Below, piece by piece: positions 1 to 8,958 of a stretch of 64,000 bases of DNA. Position 1 is the stretch's first letter. Every line of letters starts with the position of its first letter. Source of the DNA: Geodermatophilus bullaregiensis (GTDB taxonomy: Bacteria; Actinomycetota; Actinomycetes; Mycobacteriales; Geodermatophilaceae). The notes beneath the pieces are model-generated. The model was not told the DNA's origin, ran no database searches, and worked only from the letters and a program-made list of their open reading frames with translations. A program made the position numbers and the translations under genes. The DNA lies in NCBI RefSeq assembly GCF_016907675.1, contig NZ_JAFBCJ010000001.1, positions 2,666,001-2,730,000 on the forward strand, in the 5' to 3' direction.

Positions 1-66
1 CCCGGTCCGGATGCCGGGGGCCGGCTGGACGGATCCCGGCTCGCGGCGACAGGGGGAGAGAGACGC

Positions 67-2169
67 GTGCACCGATCCGACCAGGCCGCCCTGCCGGCGC
101 CGCCGGACCTGCTGACCGGGGTCCCCGACGCGGTCTGCCGCCTCGACGCCGACTGGCGCTTCACCTGGGTGAACACCGCTCTCGCCATGCTCCTCCAGCG
201 GCCACCGGAGCGTCTGGTCGGCCGCCCGGTGCGCGACTGCTTCCCCGACGTCCTCGGCTCCGCACTGCAGAGACACGTGCACGCCGTCCTCGCCGACGGC
301 CGGCCGCGCGCGTTCGAGTACCTCTACGAGCCGCACGACCGGTGGTTCGAGGTCCGCGCCTCCGCCGACGCGCACGGCGGCGTGGTGGTCTTCCTCCGCG
401 ACGTCGACTCCCGGCACCGCGCGCAGGCCGCGCAGGCGCGGGAGCTCAGGCAGACCGCCGCCGTCCTGGACGCCCTGCCCTCACCGACCGTGCTGCTCGA
501 CGAGGACGGGCGCATCCGCACCGCCAACCGCGTGTGGTCGGGCAACGCCGACCTCGTGCGGCGGAGCGGCTGGGAACCGGCGCAGGTGGGCGACGACTAC
601 CTGGCACGCGTCGCGCAGGGGCTGGCCCGCGACGACGCCGTGCGGATCGCCGACGGCCTGCACCAGCTGCGCACCGAGCCCTCCGGTGGGCCGCCGCGCA
701 CCTTCGCCCACGACTACGCCCACGACCTCGCCGGACAGACCACGTGGTGGCGGCTGCAGGCCGCGCGCGTGGAGGACACCGGGCAGCTCGTCGTCATCCA
801 CACCGACATCACCGAACGGGCCCTCGTCGAGCAGCGGCTGGCGTGGCAGGCCACCCACGACGACCTCACCGGCCTGCCCAACCGGGTGCGCCTGCTGGAA
901 CTCATCGGCGAGGCGCTGGCCGACGAGGACACCCGGACCGCGCTGCTCTTCCTCGACCTCGACGGCTTCAAGACCGTCAACGACTCGCTCGGGCACGCCG
1001 TCGGCGACGAGCTGCTGCGCCAGGTGGGCGCCCGCCTGACCACCCAGATCCGGCCCGGGGACGCCGTCGGCCGGCTCGGCGGTGACCAGTTCGTCGTCCT
1101 CGCCCGGTCCTGCGACACCCCGGAGGCGGCGTCGCTGGCCTTCCGGCTGCAGCGCTCCTTCGGCCGGCCGTTCACCGCCGGCGGCCTGTCGGTGCCGGTC
1201 TCGGCGAGCGTCGGCGTCGCCGTCGCCCAGCCGGGCCTGCGGCACGCCCACCAGCTGCTCAGCGACGCCGACGCCGCCGGGTACGCGGCCAAGGCGGCCG
1301 GCCGCGACCGGGTGCACCTCTTCTCGCCCGGCCTGCGCGACGCCGCGCGCTGGCGGATGGACGTCGCCACGCGCCTGCGGGACGGAGCCCTGGACCAGTT
1401 CGTCGTCCACTACCAGCCGGTGGTGCGGCTGGACACCGGCGCGATCGAGGGCGTGGAGGCCCTGCTGCGCTGGCAGCACCCCGAGCGGGGCCTGCTCGCG
1501 CCCGACGCGTTCCTCTCCGTGGCCGAGGAGACCGGCCAGCTCATCCCGATCACCCGCTGGCTGCTGCGCGAGACCACCCGCCAGGCCGCGGAGTGGGCCA
1601 CGAAGGGACTGTCCCTGCGGATGGCGGTCAACATCAGCGCCCGCCACTTCTCCGCCGAGACGCTGGTGCGCGACGTCCGCACGGCGCTGCGCGAGTCGGG
1701 CCTGGCCCCGGAGCAGCTCATGCTCGAGCTCACCGAGACCACCGTGGCCGAGGACCCGACCCGCGCGGAGGACCAGCTCGCCGTGCTCCAGGGGTTCGGC
1801 GTCCGGGTGGCCATCGACGACTTCGGCACCGGGTGGTCCTCGCTGGCCCAGCTCATGGCGCTGCCGATCGGGACGCTGAAGATCGACCGCTCGCTGATCA
1901 CCGCGGCCGAGCGGCTGGCCACCTCGGGCACCGGCGCGGTGCTCGGTGCCATCGTCGAGCTCGCGCACAGCCTGGGCATCCGGTCGGTCGCCGAGGGCGT
2001 GGAGACCGCCGAGCACCTGCGGATGGTCCGCGAGGCCGGCTGCGACCTCGCCCAGGGCTACCTGCTGGCCCGCCCGATGGCGTCGGGCGACGTCACCCGC
2101 TGGGCCGACCGGGTGCGGGCCGGCGGCGGGGACTCCTGCGCGCTCGCCCTGGCGGGCGAGCTGCGCTGA
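67..2169 (+). CDS. PAS-PAS-GGDEF-EAL cyclic-di-GMP signalling protein
   Basis: Cytoplasmic 700-residue protein with two PAS-like sensor regions (about 10-120 and 130-255), a GGDEF domain (about 262-420) and a C-terminal EAL domain (about 435-690). The cyclase signature reads GGDQF at 338-342 instead of GGDEF, and an RxxD inhibitory site (RPGD) lies five residues before it. The EAL signature is intact at 464-466 (EALLRW), with the later DFGTGWSSL and KIDRSLI motifs. From the family I infer a c-di-GMP phosphodiesterase whose degenerate GGDQF may bind GTP as an activator, although weak cyclase activity is possible. The GTG start follows the purine-rich stretch AGGGGGAGAG at 51-60. No transmembrane segment is visible. 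Confidence 0.9.
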   Translation: MHRSDQAALPAPPDLLTGVPDAVCRLDADWRFTWVNTALAMLLQRPPERLVGRPVRDCFPDVLGSALQRHVHAVLADGRPRAFEYLYEPHDRWFEVRASADAHGGVVVFLRDVDSRHRAQAAQARELRQTAAVLDALPSPTVLLDEDGRIRTANRVWSGNADLVRRSGWEPAQVGDDYLARVAQGLARDDAVRIADGLHQLRTEPSGGPPRTFAHDYAHDLAGQTTWWRLQAARVEDTGQLVVIHTDITERALVEQRLAWQATHDDLTGLPNRVRLLELIGEALADEDTRTALLFLDLDGFKTVNDSLGHAVGDELLRQVGARLTTQIRPGDAVGRLGGDQFVVLARSCDTPEAASLAFRLQRSFGRPFTAGGLSVPVSASVGVAVAQPGLRHAHQLLSDADAAGYAAKAAGRDRVHLFSPGLRDAARWRMDVATRLRDGALDQFVVHYQPVVRLDTGAIEGVEALLRWQHPERGLLAPDAFLSVAEETGQLIPITRWLLRETTRQAAEWATKGLSLRMAVNISARHFSAETLVRDVRTALRESGLAPEQLMLELTETTVAEDPTRAEDQLAVLQGFGVRVAIDDFGTGWSSLAQLMALPIGTLKIDRSLITAAERLATSGTGAVLGAIVELAHSLGIRSVAEGVETAEHLRMVREAGCDLAQGYLLARPMASGDVTRWADRVRAGGGDSCALALAGELR

Positions 2170-2380
2170 GGAGGCGCCGGTGACCGGGCCGGGACGTCGC
2201 CGGGCAGTCCGCCGGGCGACGTCGCCCGCCGGGCCGCCGGCGCCCCGCCCCACCGGGCCGCCGGCGCCCCCGTCCCCCGGCGCCGTGCCGGCTCCCGACC
2301 CCGCCCGCGGCGCCGACGCCGCTCCCGGCGTCCCTCCCGCCCTGGTCACGGGTGCGGCACCGACCGGGCAGACTGCCCCC

Positions 2381-3070
2381 GTGACCGAGAGCGGTGGTAC
2401 GGCAGTCCTGGAGTCCCCCGACGACGAGCTCGGGCGCGGCCGGCCGGCGCTGGACCTGCTCATCTGGGACGCGCCCAACATCGACATGACCCTGTCGACG
2501 GTCATCGGCGCCCGCCCCACCGCCGCCTCCCGCCCCCGCTTCGACGCGATCGCCGCCTGGTTCGTCGACGGCGCCGGTGACCCCGGGGCACCGGACGCGC
2601 CCGAGGTCGAGGCGTGCGTGTTCGCCAACATCCCGCCCGTCGTGGGCTCGCTGCAGCGCTGGGTGGAGGCGCTGCGCGGCTTCGGGTTCGCCGTCTTCGC
2701 GCGGCCGAAGTCCCAGCCCGACGACGACATCGACCAGGCGATGCTCGACCACATCGAGGTGCGCGCGCACAGCCACCGGCTGCGGCGGCTGGTCGTCTTC
2801 TCCGGGGACGGCCGCAACTTCGCCGAGCCGCTGGAGGAGCTGGCGCGGTCGGGCACCCAGGTCGTCGTGGTGGCGTTCAGCGAGGTCGCCGGCTACGCGA
2901 TCAGCTCGGACCTGCTGGAGTTCATCGACATCGAGGACGTGCCGGGGGCCTTCGCCGCGCCGCTGGACCGCGTGCGCCTCGACGCGCTGCCGCCCGAGGG
3001 CGCGTGGCTGCGGCCCACCCGGAGCCTGCGCGACTTCGTCACGTCCTGGACCGCCCGCCGCAACGCCTGA
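2381..3070 (+). CDS. NYN-domain (PIN-like) protein, putative RNase
   Basis: A 229-residue protein with the NYN fold signatures: an N-terminal DAPNID strand carrying acidic residues, and a central SGDGRNF segment typical of the LabA/DUF88 branch of PIN-like nucleases. The family is linked to RNA processing, but the substrate here is unknown. I chose GTG 2381 because CAGACT at 2369-2374, six bases before it, resembles a leaderless -10. An alternative in-frame GTG at 2180 has a good GAGGAGG site at 2167-2173 and would add 67 Pro/Ala/Arg-rich residues. That extension looks like low-complexity sequence, so I consider it less likely but cannot exclude it. Confidence 0.8.
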   Translation: MTESGGTAVLESPDDELGRGRPALDLLIWDAPNIDMTLSTVIGARPTAASRPRFDAIAAWFVDGAGDPGAPDAPEVEACVFANIPPVVGSLQRWVEALRGFGFAVFARPKSQPDDDIDQAMLDHIEVRAHSHRLRRLVVFSGDGRNFAEPLEELARSGTQVVVVAFSEVAGYAISSDLLEFIDIEDVPGAFAAPLDRVRLDALPPEGAWLRPTRSLRDFVTSWTARRNA

Positions 3071-3117
3071 CCCGGCGCGGGCGGCGGCGAGGGCGCCGGA
3101 CGGGCGCGCGTCCAGCG

Positions 3118-3160
3118 TGCTCACCCCGACGGGGGAGCACGGCGACGGGGTGCTCACCCC
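3118..3160. repeat. GTGCTCACCCC direct repeat with hairpin
   Basis: GTGCTCACCCC occurs at 3118-3128 and again at 3150-3160, 32 bases apart. The first copy can also pair with GGGGGAGCAC (3131-3140), giving a short stem. It lies between the NYN gene and the membrane diguanylate cyclase gene, so it could be a terminator or a protein-binding site. No T-tract follows. Confidence 0.45.
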
Positions 3161-3187
3161 GGGCACGCCCGGTGCCGATGGGGTGCC

Positions 3188-4471
3188 GTGTCCGCCTCCG
3201 CCCCGCACCGCGAGCCCGCCGGCCCGCGCCGCGCGCCGTCCGTGCGCGCCGGCCGGGCGGGCAGCCGGTCCGCGCGGACCGGTCGCCGGGAGGGCGGGCC
3301 GTCCGACCCTCTCGACCGCCGGGCGAGCGACCGTCCCGGGCCGGCCGTGGCCGCCGACGACCCCGAGGTGGTCGCCGAGCTGACCCGCCGCGCCCGCTCG
3401 TCGGGGATCGTGCTCGCGGTGACGGCGATGCTCGTGCTGCCGGCCTGGGCGCCCCTCGACCTCTACCTCGAGCCCGACCTCGCCGGGACCTTCATCACCC
3501 TCCGGCTGCTCGGCGTCCTGCCCATGGCCCTGGCCCTCTGGCTCCTCGTGCGGCGGCCGCTGGGCCGGCGCCGGCCGGAGCTCGTCACGACGGTCCTGGT
3601 GCTCGGCGTCGTCCAGGCCGCCGTGCTGTGGATGCTGCCGCAGGTCGAGCACCCGACCGCCTACGCGCTCGGACTCGCCCCCGCCCTCTTCGGCATCGGC
3701 GGCGTGCTCGCCGGCCGGGCCCAGTGGACCCTGGGGCTGAGTGTGTTCACCTGGGCGGGGCTGGTCGCCGCCGCGCTCGTCGCCGGCGACGACCTGCCCG
3801 GTGACGAGCTGGTCACCGTCGCCGCGCACCTGGCCACCGCCACCGCGATCGCCGTCGTCACCCACGGCGTCCGCCAGAAGCTGTCGTTGCGCGAGGTCCG
3901 CGGCACCGTGAGCCTGCACCGCGAGCAGGAGCGCACGCGCCGGCTGCTGGCCCGCCTCGAGCGCCTCTCGGAGGAGGACCCGCTCACCGGCCTGGCCAAC
4001 CGCCGCCGCTGGGACGCCGAGCTCGACGCCGCCTGCGCCGCCGCACGCCGGTCGGGGCAGCCGGTCGCCGTCGTCCTGGTCGACCTCGACCGGTTCAAGC
4101 AGGTCAACGACCGCCACGGCCACGCCGGCGGCGACGCCGCCCTGCGCGCGGTGGCCGACCTGCTGCGCGCCGCGGTCCGCAGCGGGGACGTCGTCGCGCG
4201 GCTGGGCGGTGACGAGCTCGCCGTCCTGCTGCCCGGCGGCCCCGAGGAGCGCGCCGTCGAACTCGCCGAGCGGGTCCGGCTGGCCACCCTCGCCCTCGAG
4301 CTGCCCGGCTTCGACCCGGGCGAGCTGACCGTCTCCCTCGGGGTCGCGGCGGCCGCCGGTGAGGACGCCGCACCCGCCGTCCTCACCGTCCGCGCCGACA
4401 GCTGCCTCTACGCCGCCAAGGGGACCCGCAACGCCGTCGGCACCGCCGCCCGCCTCCCCGCCCCGGCCTGA
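3188..4471 (+). CDS. Membrane-anchored diguanylate cyclase
   Basis: 427 residues. After an Arg/Pro-rich cytoplasmic leader of about 60 residues, five or six hydrophobic segments span about 70-215, a short coiled linker follows, and a GGDEF domain covers about 260-420. The signature is GGDEL at 340-344, and an RxxD inhibition site (RSGD, 331-334) sits exactly five residues upstream, as in product-inhibited cyclases. LTGLANRRRW marks the domain start. It would make c-di-GMP at the membrane, and the Leu in place of the final Phe is tolerated in many cyclases. The GTG start is not strongly supported and a start inside the Arg-rich leader is possible. Confidence 0.85.
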   Translation: MSASAPHREPAGPRRAPSVRAGRAGSRSARTGRREGGPSDPLDRRASDRPGPAVAADDPEVVAELTRRARSSGIVLAVTAMLVLPAWAPLDLYLEPDLAGTFITLRLLGVLPMALALWLLVRRPLGRRRPELVTTVLVLGVVQAAVLWMLPQVEHPTAYALGLAPALFGIGGVLAGRAQWTLGLSVFTWAGLVAAALVAGDDLPGDELVTVAAHLATATAIAVVTHGVRQKLSLREVRGTVSLHREQERTRRLLARLERLSEEDPLTGLANRRRWDAELDAACAAARRSGQPVAVVLVDLDRFKQVNDRHGHAGGDAALRAVADLLRAAVRSGDVVARLGGDELAVLLPGGPEERAVELAERVRLATLALELPGFDPGELTVSLGVAAAAGEDAAPAVLTVRADSCLYAAKGTRNAVGTAARLPAPA

Positions 4472-4553
4472 CGGCGACGCGCCCGGACGCCGGTGTCCGC
4501 ACCCGCCGGCCGGGGAAGGAGCGCACCGACGGCGACGACGGCGAGGAGGGACC

Positions 4554-4790
4554 ATGGCGGTCTGCGAGGTCTGCGGCAACGACTACGAGATGAGCTTCGA
4601 GGTGGTGGCGCAGGGCGCCCGGCACACCTTCGACAGCTTCGAGTGCGCCATCCACCGCATGGCCCCGATCTGCGAGCACTGCGGGGTGAAGGTCGTCGGC
4701 CACGGCGTCGTGGTCGAGGGCACGTTCTACTGCTGCGCGCACTGCGCCCGCGCCGAGCACGACGGGGCGCCGGTCGCCGACAAGGCGTGA
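4554..4790 (+). CDS. Small cysteine-rich zinc-ribbon protein
   Basis: A 78-residue protein with a strong GAGGAGGG site at 4543-4550, just before the ATG. Cys pairs occur near the start (CEVC), in the middle (CEHC) and near the end (CCAHC), with a further single Cys and His in FECAIHRM, so it probably folds around one or two zinc ions. I recognise the pattern as a conserved actinobacterial hypothetical family but know no assigned function. A redox or metal-binding role is speculation. It is followed convergently by the RsbW-like gene at 4835-5332. Confidence 0.75.
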   Translation: MAVCEVCGNDYEMSFEVVAQGARHTFDSFECAIHRMAPICEHCGVKVVGHGVVVEGTFYCCAHCARAEHDGAPVADKA

Positions 4791-4834
4791 GGGCCGGCGG
4801 TGGCCGGCCTCCCGCGGGCTCGGTCGCCGCCCGG

Positions 4835-5332
4835 TCAGTCCCGGGGCGCCTCGGGTGCGCGCGGGGCAGGCACCTGGTCGCTGAAGCCCTCGATCGGCTC
4901 CAGCCCCGAGGGCAGCCGCGACCACACGTGCTTGCGGCCCGGCCGGCGCTCCCAGCCGTAGTCGACCGACAGCTGCGCCACCAGGTGCAGGCCCATGCCG
5001 CCGAGGGAGGGGTCCCGGTCGACGGCGGGCACCGGCGGCCGCTCGGGTGCCTCGTCGCTGAGGTCGAGCAGCCAGCCGGCCGGGCTGGCCACCACGAGTG
5101 CCCGGACGTCGCCGCCGCCGTGCCGCAGCGCGTTGGACGCGAGCTCCTCGAACACCAGCAGCAGCCCGTCGCGGGCGTCGTCGGTCGACGACGAGCTCAC
5201 CGAGGGGTGGGCGATCCGGGCGCGCAGGTCCGAGCGCACCCGGGAGACGACGTGCATGGCCTCCAGCTGCCAGTGCCAGACGTCGCCGGCCACCGACGGC
5301 ACGGGGGCGTGCGGCCACGTCTCCTGGCCCAT
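4835..5332 (-). CDS. RsbW-like ATP-binding anti-sigma/serine kinase domain protein
   Basis: 165 residues, essentially one HATPase_c_2 (GHKL) domain. The N-box reads EELASNALRHGGG, followed by a D-rich G1 region (DLSDEAPERPP) and a G2 loop GGMGLHLVAQLS. Family members phosphorylate STAS anti-anti-sigma factors and/or bind sigma factors. The N-terminal WHWQLEAMHVV segment is typical of stand-alone actinobacterial versions. GAGGGG precedes the ATG by six bases. The gene is divergent from the GAF-ANTAR gene at 5486, so both probably share the 5333-5485 promoter region. Which sigma factor it serves cannot be told from sequence. Confidence 0.85.
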   Translation of the reverse strand: MGQETWPHAPVPSVAGDVWHWQLEAMHVVSRVRSDLRARIAHPSVSSSSTDDARDGLLLVFEELASNALRHGGGDVRALVVASPAGWLLDLSDEAPERPPVPAVDRDPSLGGMGLHLVAQLSVDYGWERRPGRKHVWSRLPSGLEPIEGFSDQVPAPRAPEAPRD

Positions 5333-5473
5333 CCGTCACCCCTCGCGTCTGCTCCGCGGTCGTCGAACCGGGTCCATCCTGACCGAAACCTCCAACGGCC
5401 GCAGCGGCGGTACCGTCCTGCCCTCCCGGACCGCCCTCCCGCGCCGCCCTCCCGTGCGCGGCCCGGCGGCGGG

Positions 5474-5479
5474 CACAAT
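5474..5479 (+). promoter_or_regulatory. Putative leaderless -10 of the GAF-ANTAR gene
   Basis: CACAAT ends six bases before the GTG start at 5486, and no Shine-Dalgarno sequence lies between. This spacing recurs across the window and fits a leaderless mRNA. Confidence 0.4.
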
Positions 5480-5485
5480 GCAGTC

Positions 5486-6175
5486 GTGGAAGCCCTCTGG
5501 CGTGCGCTGAGCCGGCTGCAGCTGGCCGACCGGGAGCTGGGGGACGTCCTGGACGAGGTCACCCGGCTGGCCAACGAGCACGTGCCCGGCGCGGAGTCGA
5601 CGTCGATCACCCTGGTGCGCGGCGACGTCGCGGTCACCGCGGCGCACGTCGGCGAGATGTCCCTGGCCGCCGACGAGCTGCAGTACGAGCGCGGCTACGG
5701 GCCCTGCCTCGACGCCGGCCGGGCCGGTGTGCAGCTGCGCGTGGACGAGATGCGCACCGAGACGCGCTGGCCCGACTACGCCGCCCGGGTCCTCGACGTC
5801 GGCGTCCTGAGCTCGCTGTCGACCCCGCTGCCCTACCAGGGCAGCTCGATCGGGGCGCTCAACATCTACTCCACCCGTCCGGCCGCCTTCGCCTCCGAGG
5901 GGTCGGCCGAGGCGGCCCGCGAGGTCGCCGAGGCGGTCGGGGTCGCCGTCGCCAACGCCGACGCGCACGCCAAGCTCGGCGAGCACGCCCGCAACATGCA
6001 GCTGGCGATGGAGTCGCGGGCGGTCATCGAGCAGGCCAAGGGCGTGCTGATGGCCCAGCGGCGGGTCGACGCCGACGCCGCCTTCGACCTCCTGCGCGAC
6101 GCCTCGCAGCGCTACAACCGCAAGCTGCGCGACATCGCCGCCGGCATCGTCTCCTCGACCCACCAGCCGCGCTAG
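5486..6175 (+). CDS. GAF and ANTAR domain RNA-binding regulator
   Basis: 229 residues: a GAF sensor domain (about 15-160) and a C-terminal ANTAR domain (about 170-225) with the diagnostic segment ESRAVIEQAKGVLMAQR followed by AFDLLRDASQRYNRKLRDIA. ANTAR proteins bind paired RNA hairpins and act as antiterminators. The GAF domain presumably senses a small ligand or redox state. It is divergent from an RsbW-like gene. The start is set by the apparent leaderless -10 and by homology of the first helix (WRALSRLQ). The downstream nucleoside hydrolase is convergent and is not in the same operon. Confidence 0.9.
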   Translation: MEALWRALSRLQLADRELGDVLDEVTRLANEHVPGAESTSITLVRGDVAVTAAHVGEMSLAADELQYERGYGPCLDAGRAGVQLRVDEMRTETRWPDYAARVLDVGVLSSLSTPLPYQGSSIGALNIYSTRPAAFASEGSAEAAREVAEAVGVAVANADAHAKLGEHARNMQLAMESRAVIEQAKGVLMAQRRVDADAAFDLLRDASQRYNRKLRDIAAGIVSSTHQPR

Positions 6176-6192
6176 GACCGCTCCCGGGGGCG

Positions 6193-7152
6193 TCAGCCCA
6201 CCCGGGCGGCCAGGTCGGCGAGCCGGCTGACCAGGAACTCGACGGCGGCCGGGCTGTCCACGCGCTCGGCGACGTCGACGGCCGTCGGGGCGGCCGACAC
6301 CGACCGCCGGTCGACCAGCGTCTGCCCGCGCCCCGCGCCGCGGGTGGTGTCGACGACGACGTCGCGGCGCACGGTGCCCAGCGTCCCGGGCACGATCGCC
6401 TCGATGAGCGCCAGCGCGTCGTGGACGACGACACCGGTGGTCCCGTACGACGTCCGGGCGTGGTCGAGGTACTGCTGCAGGATCGCCGCCGCGGCCTCCC
6501 CGACCGGCCCGGCCGCGGCGAAGCGGGCGACGCCGTCCTCGTCGAGCACCGTGGGCAGCGTGACGTCGAGGCCGACGAGCACCGTGGGCACCGTCGAGCC
6601 GAGGACCCGCGCGGCGGCCTCCGGGTCGGCCCAGACGTTGAACTCCGCGGCCGCGGTCACGTTGCCGCCGCGGCCGGCCGACCCGCCCATGAGCACCAGC
6701 CGGTCGATCCGCTCCGCCGCCTCGGGATAGGTGGCCAGCAGGAGCGCGACGTTCGTCCACGGGCCGATCGCGGCCACGGTCACCGGCGTCTCGGAGGCCA
6801 GGAGCAGCTCGGCGAGGACGACCACGGCCGGCCGCGGGTCGACGCCGGCCGGCGAGGGCGGCAGCTGCACCCCGCCGAGCCCGGCGGTCCCGTGCACGTG
6901 CCCGGCCCGCTCGGGCTGCGGGTAGACCAGCGACTCGGCGGCGCCGGCGGCCACCGGGACGTCGCAGCGGCCGGCCAGGTGCAGCACCCGCAGCGCGTTC
7001 TCCGTCGTCTGCGGCAGCTCGACGTTGCCGTGCACGGTGGTGACCAGGCGCAGGTCCACCTCCGGGCTGGCCAGCGCCAGCAGGATCGCCAGCGCGTCGT
7101 CGATGCCGGGGTCGGTGTCGATCACCAGGGGTCGCGGGGGAGACGGGGCCAC
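6193..7152 (-). CDS. Inosine/uridine-preferring nucleoside hydrolase
   Basis: 319 residues, full length for the IunH/Rih family. The N-terminal calcium-binding signature TDPGIDDA (residues 13-20) is intact, and VVHDALALIEAI near 235-245 supplies the late Asp ligand region. It would split the N-glycosidic bond of nucleosides to release ribose and a base in the cytoplasm. It lies 49 bases downstream of the amino-acid/base permease gene on the same strand, so the two probably form an operon. The exact nucleoside preference cannot be told from the motifs. Confidence 0.9.
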   Translation of the reverse strand: MAPSPPRPLVIDTDPGIDDALAILLALASPEVDLRLVTTVHGNVELPQTTENALRVLHLAGRCDVPVAAGAAESLVYPQPERAGHVHGTAGLGGVQLPPSPAGVDPRPAVVVLAELLLASETPVTVAAIGPWTNVALLLATYPEAAERIDRLVLMGGSAGRGGNVTAAAEFNVWADPEAAARVLGSTVPTVLVGLDVTLPTVLDEDGVARFAAAGPVGEAAAAILQQYLDHARTSYGTTGVVVHDALALIEAIVPGTLGTVRRDVVVDTTRGAGRGQTLVDRRSVSAAPTAVDVAERVDSPAAVEFLVSRLADLAARVG

Positions 7153-7201
7153 CGCGTCATCCCAGCAGACCGCTCCGGCACGCCGCCGTCGCCCGCCCGG
7201 C

Positions 7202-8602
7202 TCAGCCGACCCGGACGTCGTCCCGCCGGCGGGCCTCCGCCCGGCGGCGCGGCACCGCGGTGACCAGGTACAGCACCACGCCGACGGCCAGCAGGAGCCC
7301 GGCCAGGCCCCAGGTGAGCGCCGTCTGCTGCCACAGCAGCAGGAAGCAGGAGGCGATGGCCAGGACGGGGACGACGGCGGGCACGCGGAAGTGGTCGGCC
7401 TCGACGCGGTCGCGGCGCAGCACCAGCACCGCGGTGTTGGTGCTGAGGAACACGAACAGCAGCAGGAGCACCACGGTGTTGGCCAGGGTGGCCAGGTCGC
7501 CGACCAGGGTCAGGCCCATGGCCACCAGCGTGGTGACGGCGATGGCCACCCAGGGCGTGCGCCGCTGCGGCAGCACGCGCCCGAGGACGGCGGGCAGCAG
7601 CCGCTGCTCGGCCAGGCCGTACGCCATGCGGCTGGCCATGATCATCGTGAGCAGGGCGCCGTTGGCGACGGCGATCAGGGCGACCGCGCTGAACAGCCGG
7701 TCGGGGACGCCGGCATCGGCGGCCCGCACGACCTCCAGGAGCGGCCCGCTCGAGCCGGCCAGCTCCGACGGGGGCAGCACCACGGCGGCGGCGAGCCCGA
7801 CGAGCACGTACACCACCCCTGCGGTGAGCAGCGACCCGAACAGTGCCCGCGGGTACACCCGCCGCACGTCGCGGACCTCCTCTGCCACGTTGGCCGAGGT
7901 CTCGAACCCGACGAAGGAGTAGTAGGCCAGCAGCGCCGCCGAGAGCACCGCCGTGGCCGCCGACACCCCGGGCGGGAACTCCAGCGCCCGGCCGGGGTCG
8001 CCGTCGCCCCGGCCGAGGACGACCGCGCCGAGGACGACGACGAGCACCAGCCCCGAGGTCTCCACCAGCGTCATCACCAGGTTCGCGCGCAGCGACTCGC
8101 GGATCCCGCGGGCGTTGAGCAGCGCCACCAGCAGCAGGAACACCACCGCGGCCGGGGCGGCGGGCACGTCGAGGAAGACGCCCAGGTAGTCACCGGCGAA
8201 GGCCAGCGCCAGGCCGGCCGCGCTGGTGACGCCCGCGGCGAGCATGCAGAAGCCGACGAGGAAGGCCACCAGCGGGGACCGGAACGCCCGCTCGGCGAAG
8301 ACCGCGGACCCGCCGGCGCGCGGGTACTTGGTGACCAGCTCGGCGTAGGAGCCCGCCGTCAGCAGGGCCAGCACCAGCGCGGCCAGCAGCGGCACCCAGA
8401 TGGCGCCGCCGACCTCGCCGGCCACCTCCCCGACCAGGGCGTACACGCCGGCACCGAGGACGTCGCCGAGGATGAACAGGTAGAGCAGCGGGCCGGTGAC
8501 GGCGCGGCGCAGCTTGGTGTCGGGGTCGGCCGTGCCGGGCGTCGTCCCGGTCGGTGTGCCGGTCGTCGCGCCGGTCGCGCGCCCTGCTGGCTGGTCGGTC
8601 AC
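7202..8602 (-). CDS. APC superfamily amino-acid permease
   Basis: 466 residues with about 12 hydrophobic segments. The first carries GDVLGAGVYALVGEVAGEVGG, the glycine-rich helix-1 motif of the APC family that contacts the substrate carboxylate. Later helices include VGFETSANVAEEV, also typical of this family. It is an inner-membrane importer or exchanger of amino acids or related amines, with substrate unassigned. I placed the start at GTG 8602 because the coding frame continues upstream only as an unlikely Pro/Arg-rich extension, and CAGACT (plus-strand 8609-8614) lies six bases before it. A nucleoside hydrolase follows in the same direction. Confidence 0.85.
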   Translation of the reverse strand: MTDQPAGRATGATTGTPTGTTPGTADPDTKLRRAVTGPLLYLFILGDVLGAGVYALVGEVAGEVGGAIWVPLLAALVLALLTAGSYAELVTKYPRAGGSAVFAERAFRSPLVAFLVGFCMLAAGVTSAAGLALAFAGDYLGVFLDVPAAPAAVVFLLLVALLNARGIRESLRANLVMTLVETSGLVLVVVLGAVVLGRGDGDPGRALEFPPGVSAATAVLSAALLAYYSFVGFETSANVAEEVRDVRRVYPRALFGSLLTAGVVYVLVGLAAAVVLPPSELAGSSGPLLEVVRAADAGVPDRLFSAVALIAVANGALLTMIMASRMAYGLAEQRLLPAVLGRVLPQRRTPWVAIAVTTLVAMGLTLVGDLATLANTVVLLLLFVFLSTNTAVLVLRRDRVEADHFRVPAVVPVLAIASCFLLLWQQTALTWGLAGLLLAVGVVLYLVTAVPRRRAEARRRDDVRVG

Positions 8603-8958
8603 CCGTCGAGTCTGGGCAGTGCCGCAGGAGCCCGCCAACCGGGACGGCGGGCGGCGCAGGACGGCTCCGCACCCCGGTGACGACGTCACCCCGTCCCGAC
8701 ACGCGGGCGCGCCGGGACGTGTCGCGGGCTGACCGGAGGTCGCCGGAGGGCGTTCCACGCTCGGGGGGCACGGGCTTGTCGACAAGTGCTCGCCGGCAGC
8801 GCCGGGTCACCGAAGCCCTGGTCAGAGGCCTGCAACGGTTGCGTCACGGGCCCGCGGAGGAGTGTCGGGGAGCGCCGTCCGGAGGCGCCGTCGTCCCTAT
8901 CTTTCTCCTCGTCCGCGGCACCTTCCCCGGCCGCGGACACAGACCCCAGGAGGACGGC
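8603..8958. other. Divergent intergenic region with a 12-bp palindrome
   Basis: 356 bases between the permease (minus) and the Pro/Ala-rich orphan (plus). It contains the perfect palindrome CTTGTCGACAAG at 8775-8786, a likely operator for a dimeric repressor, and a locally AT-rich TATCTT at 8898-8903 that could be a -10 for the gene at 8959. I see no gene in it. Confidence 0.5.
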
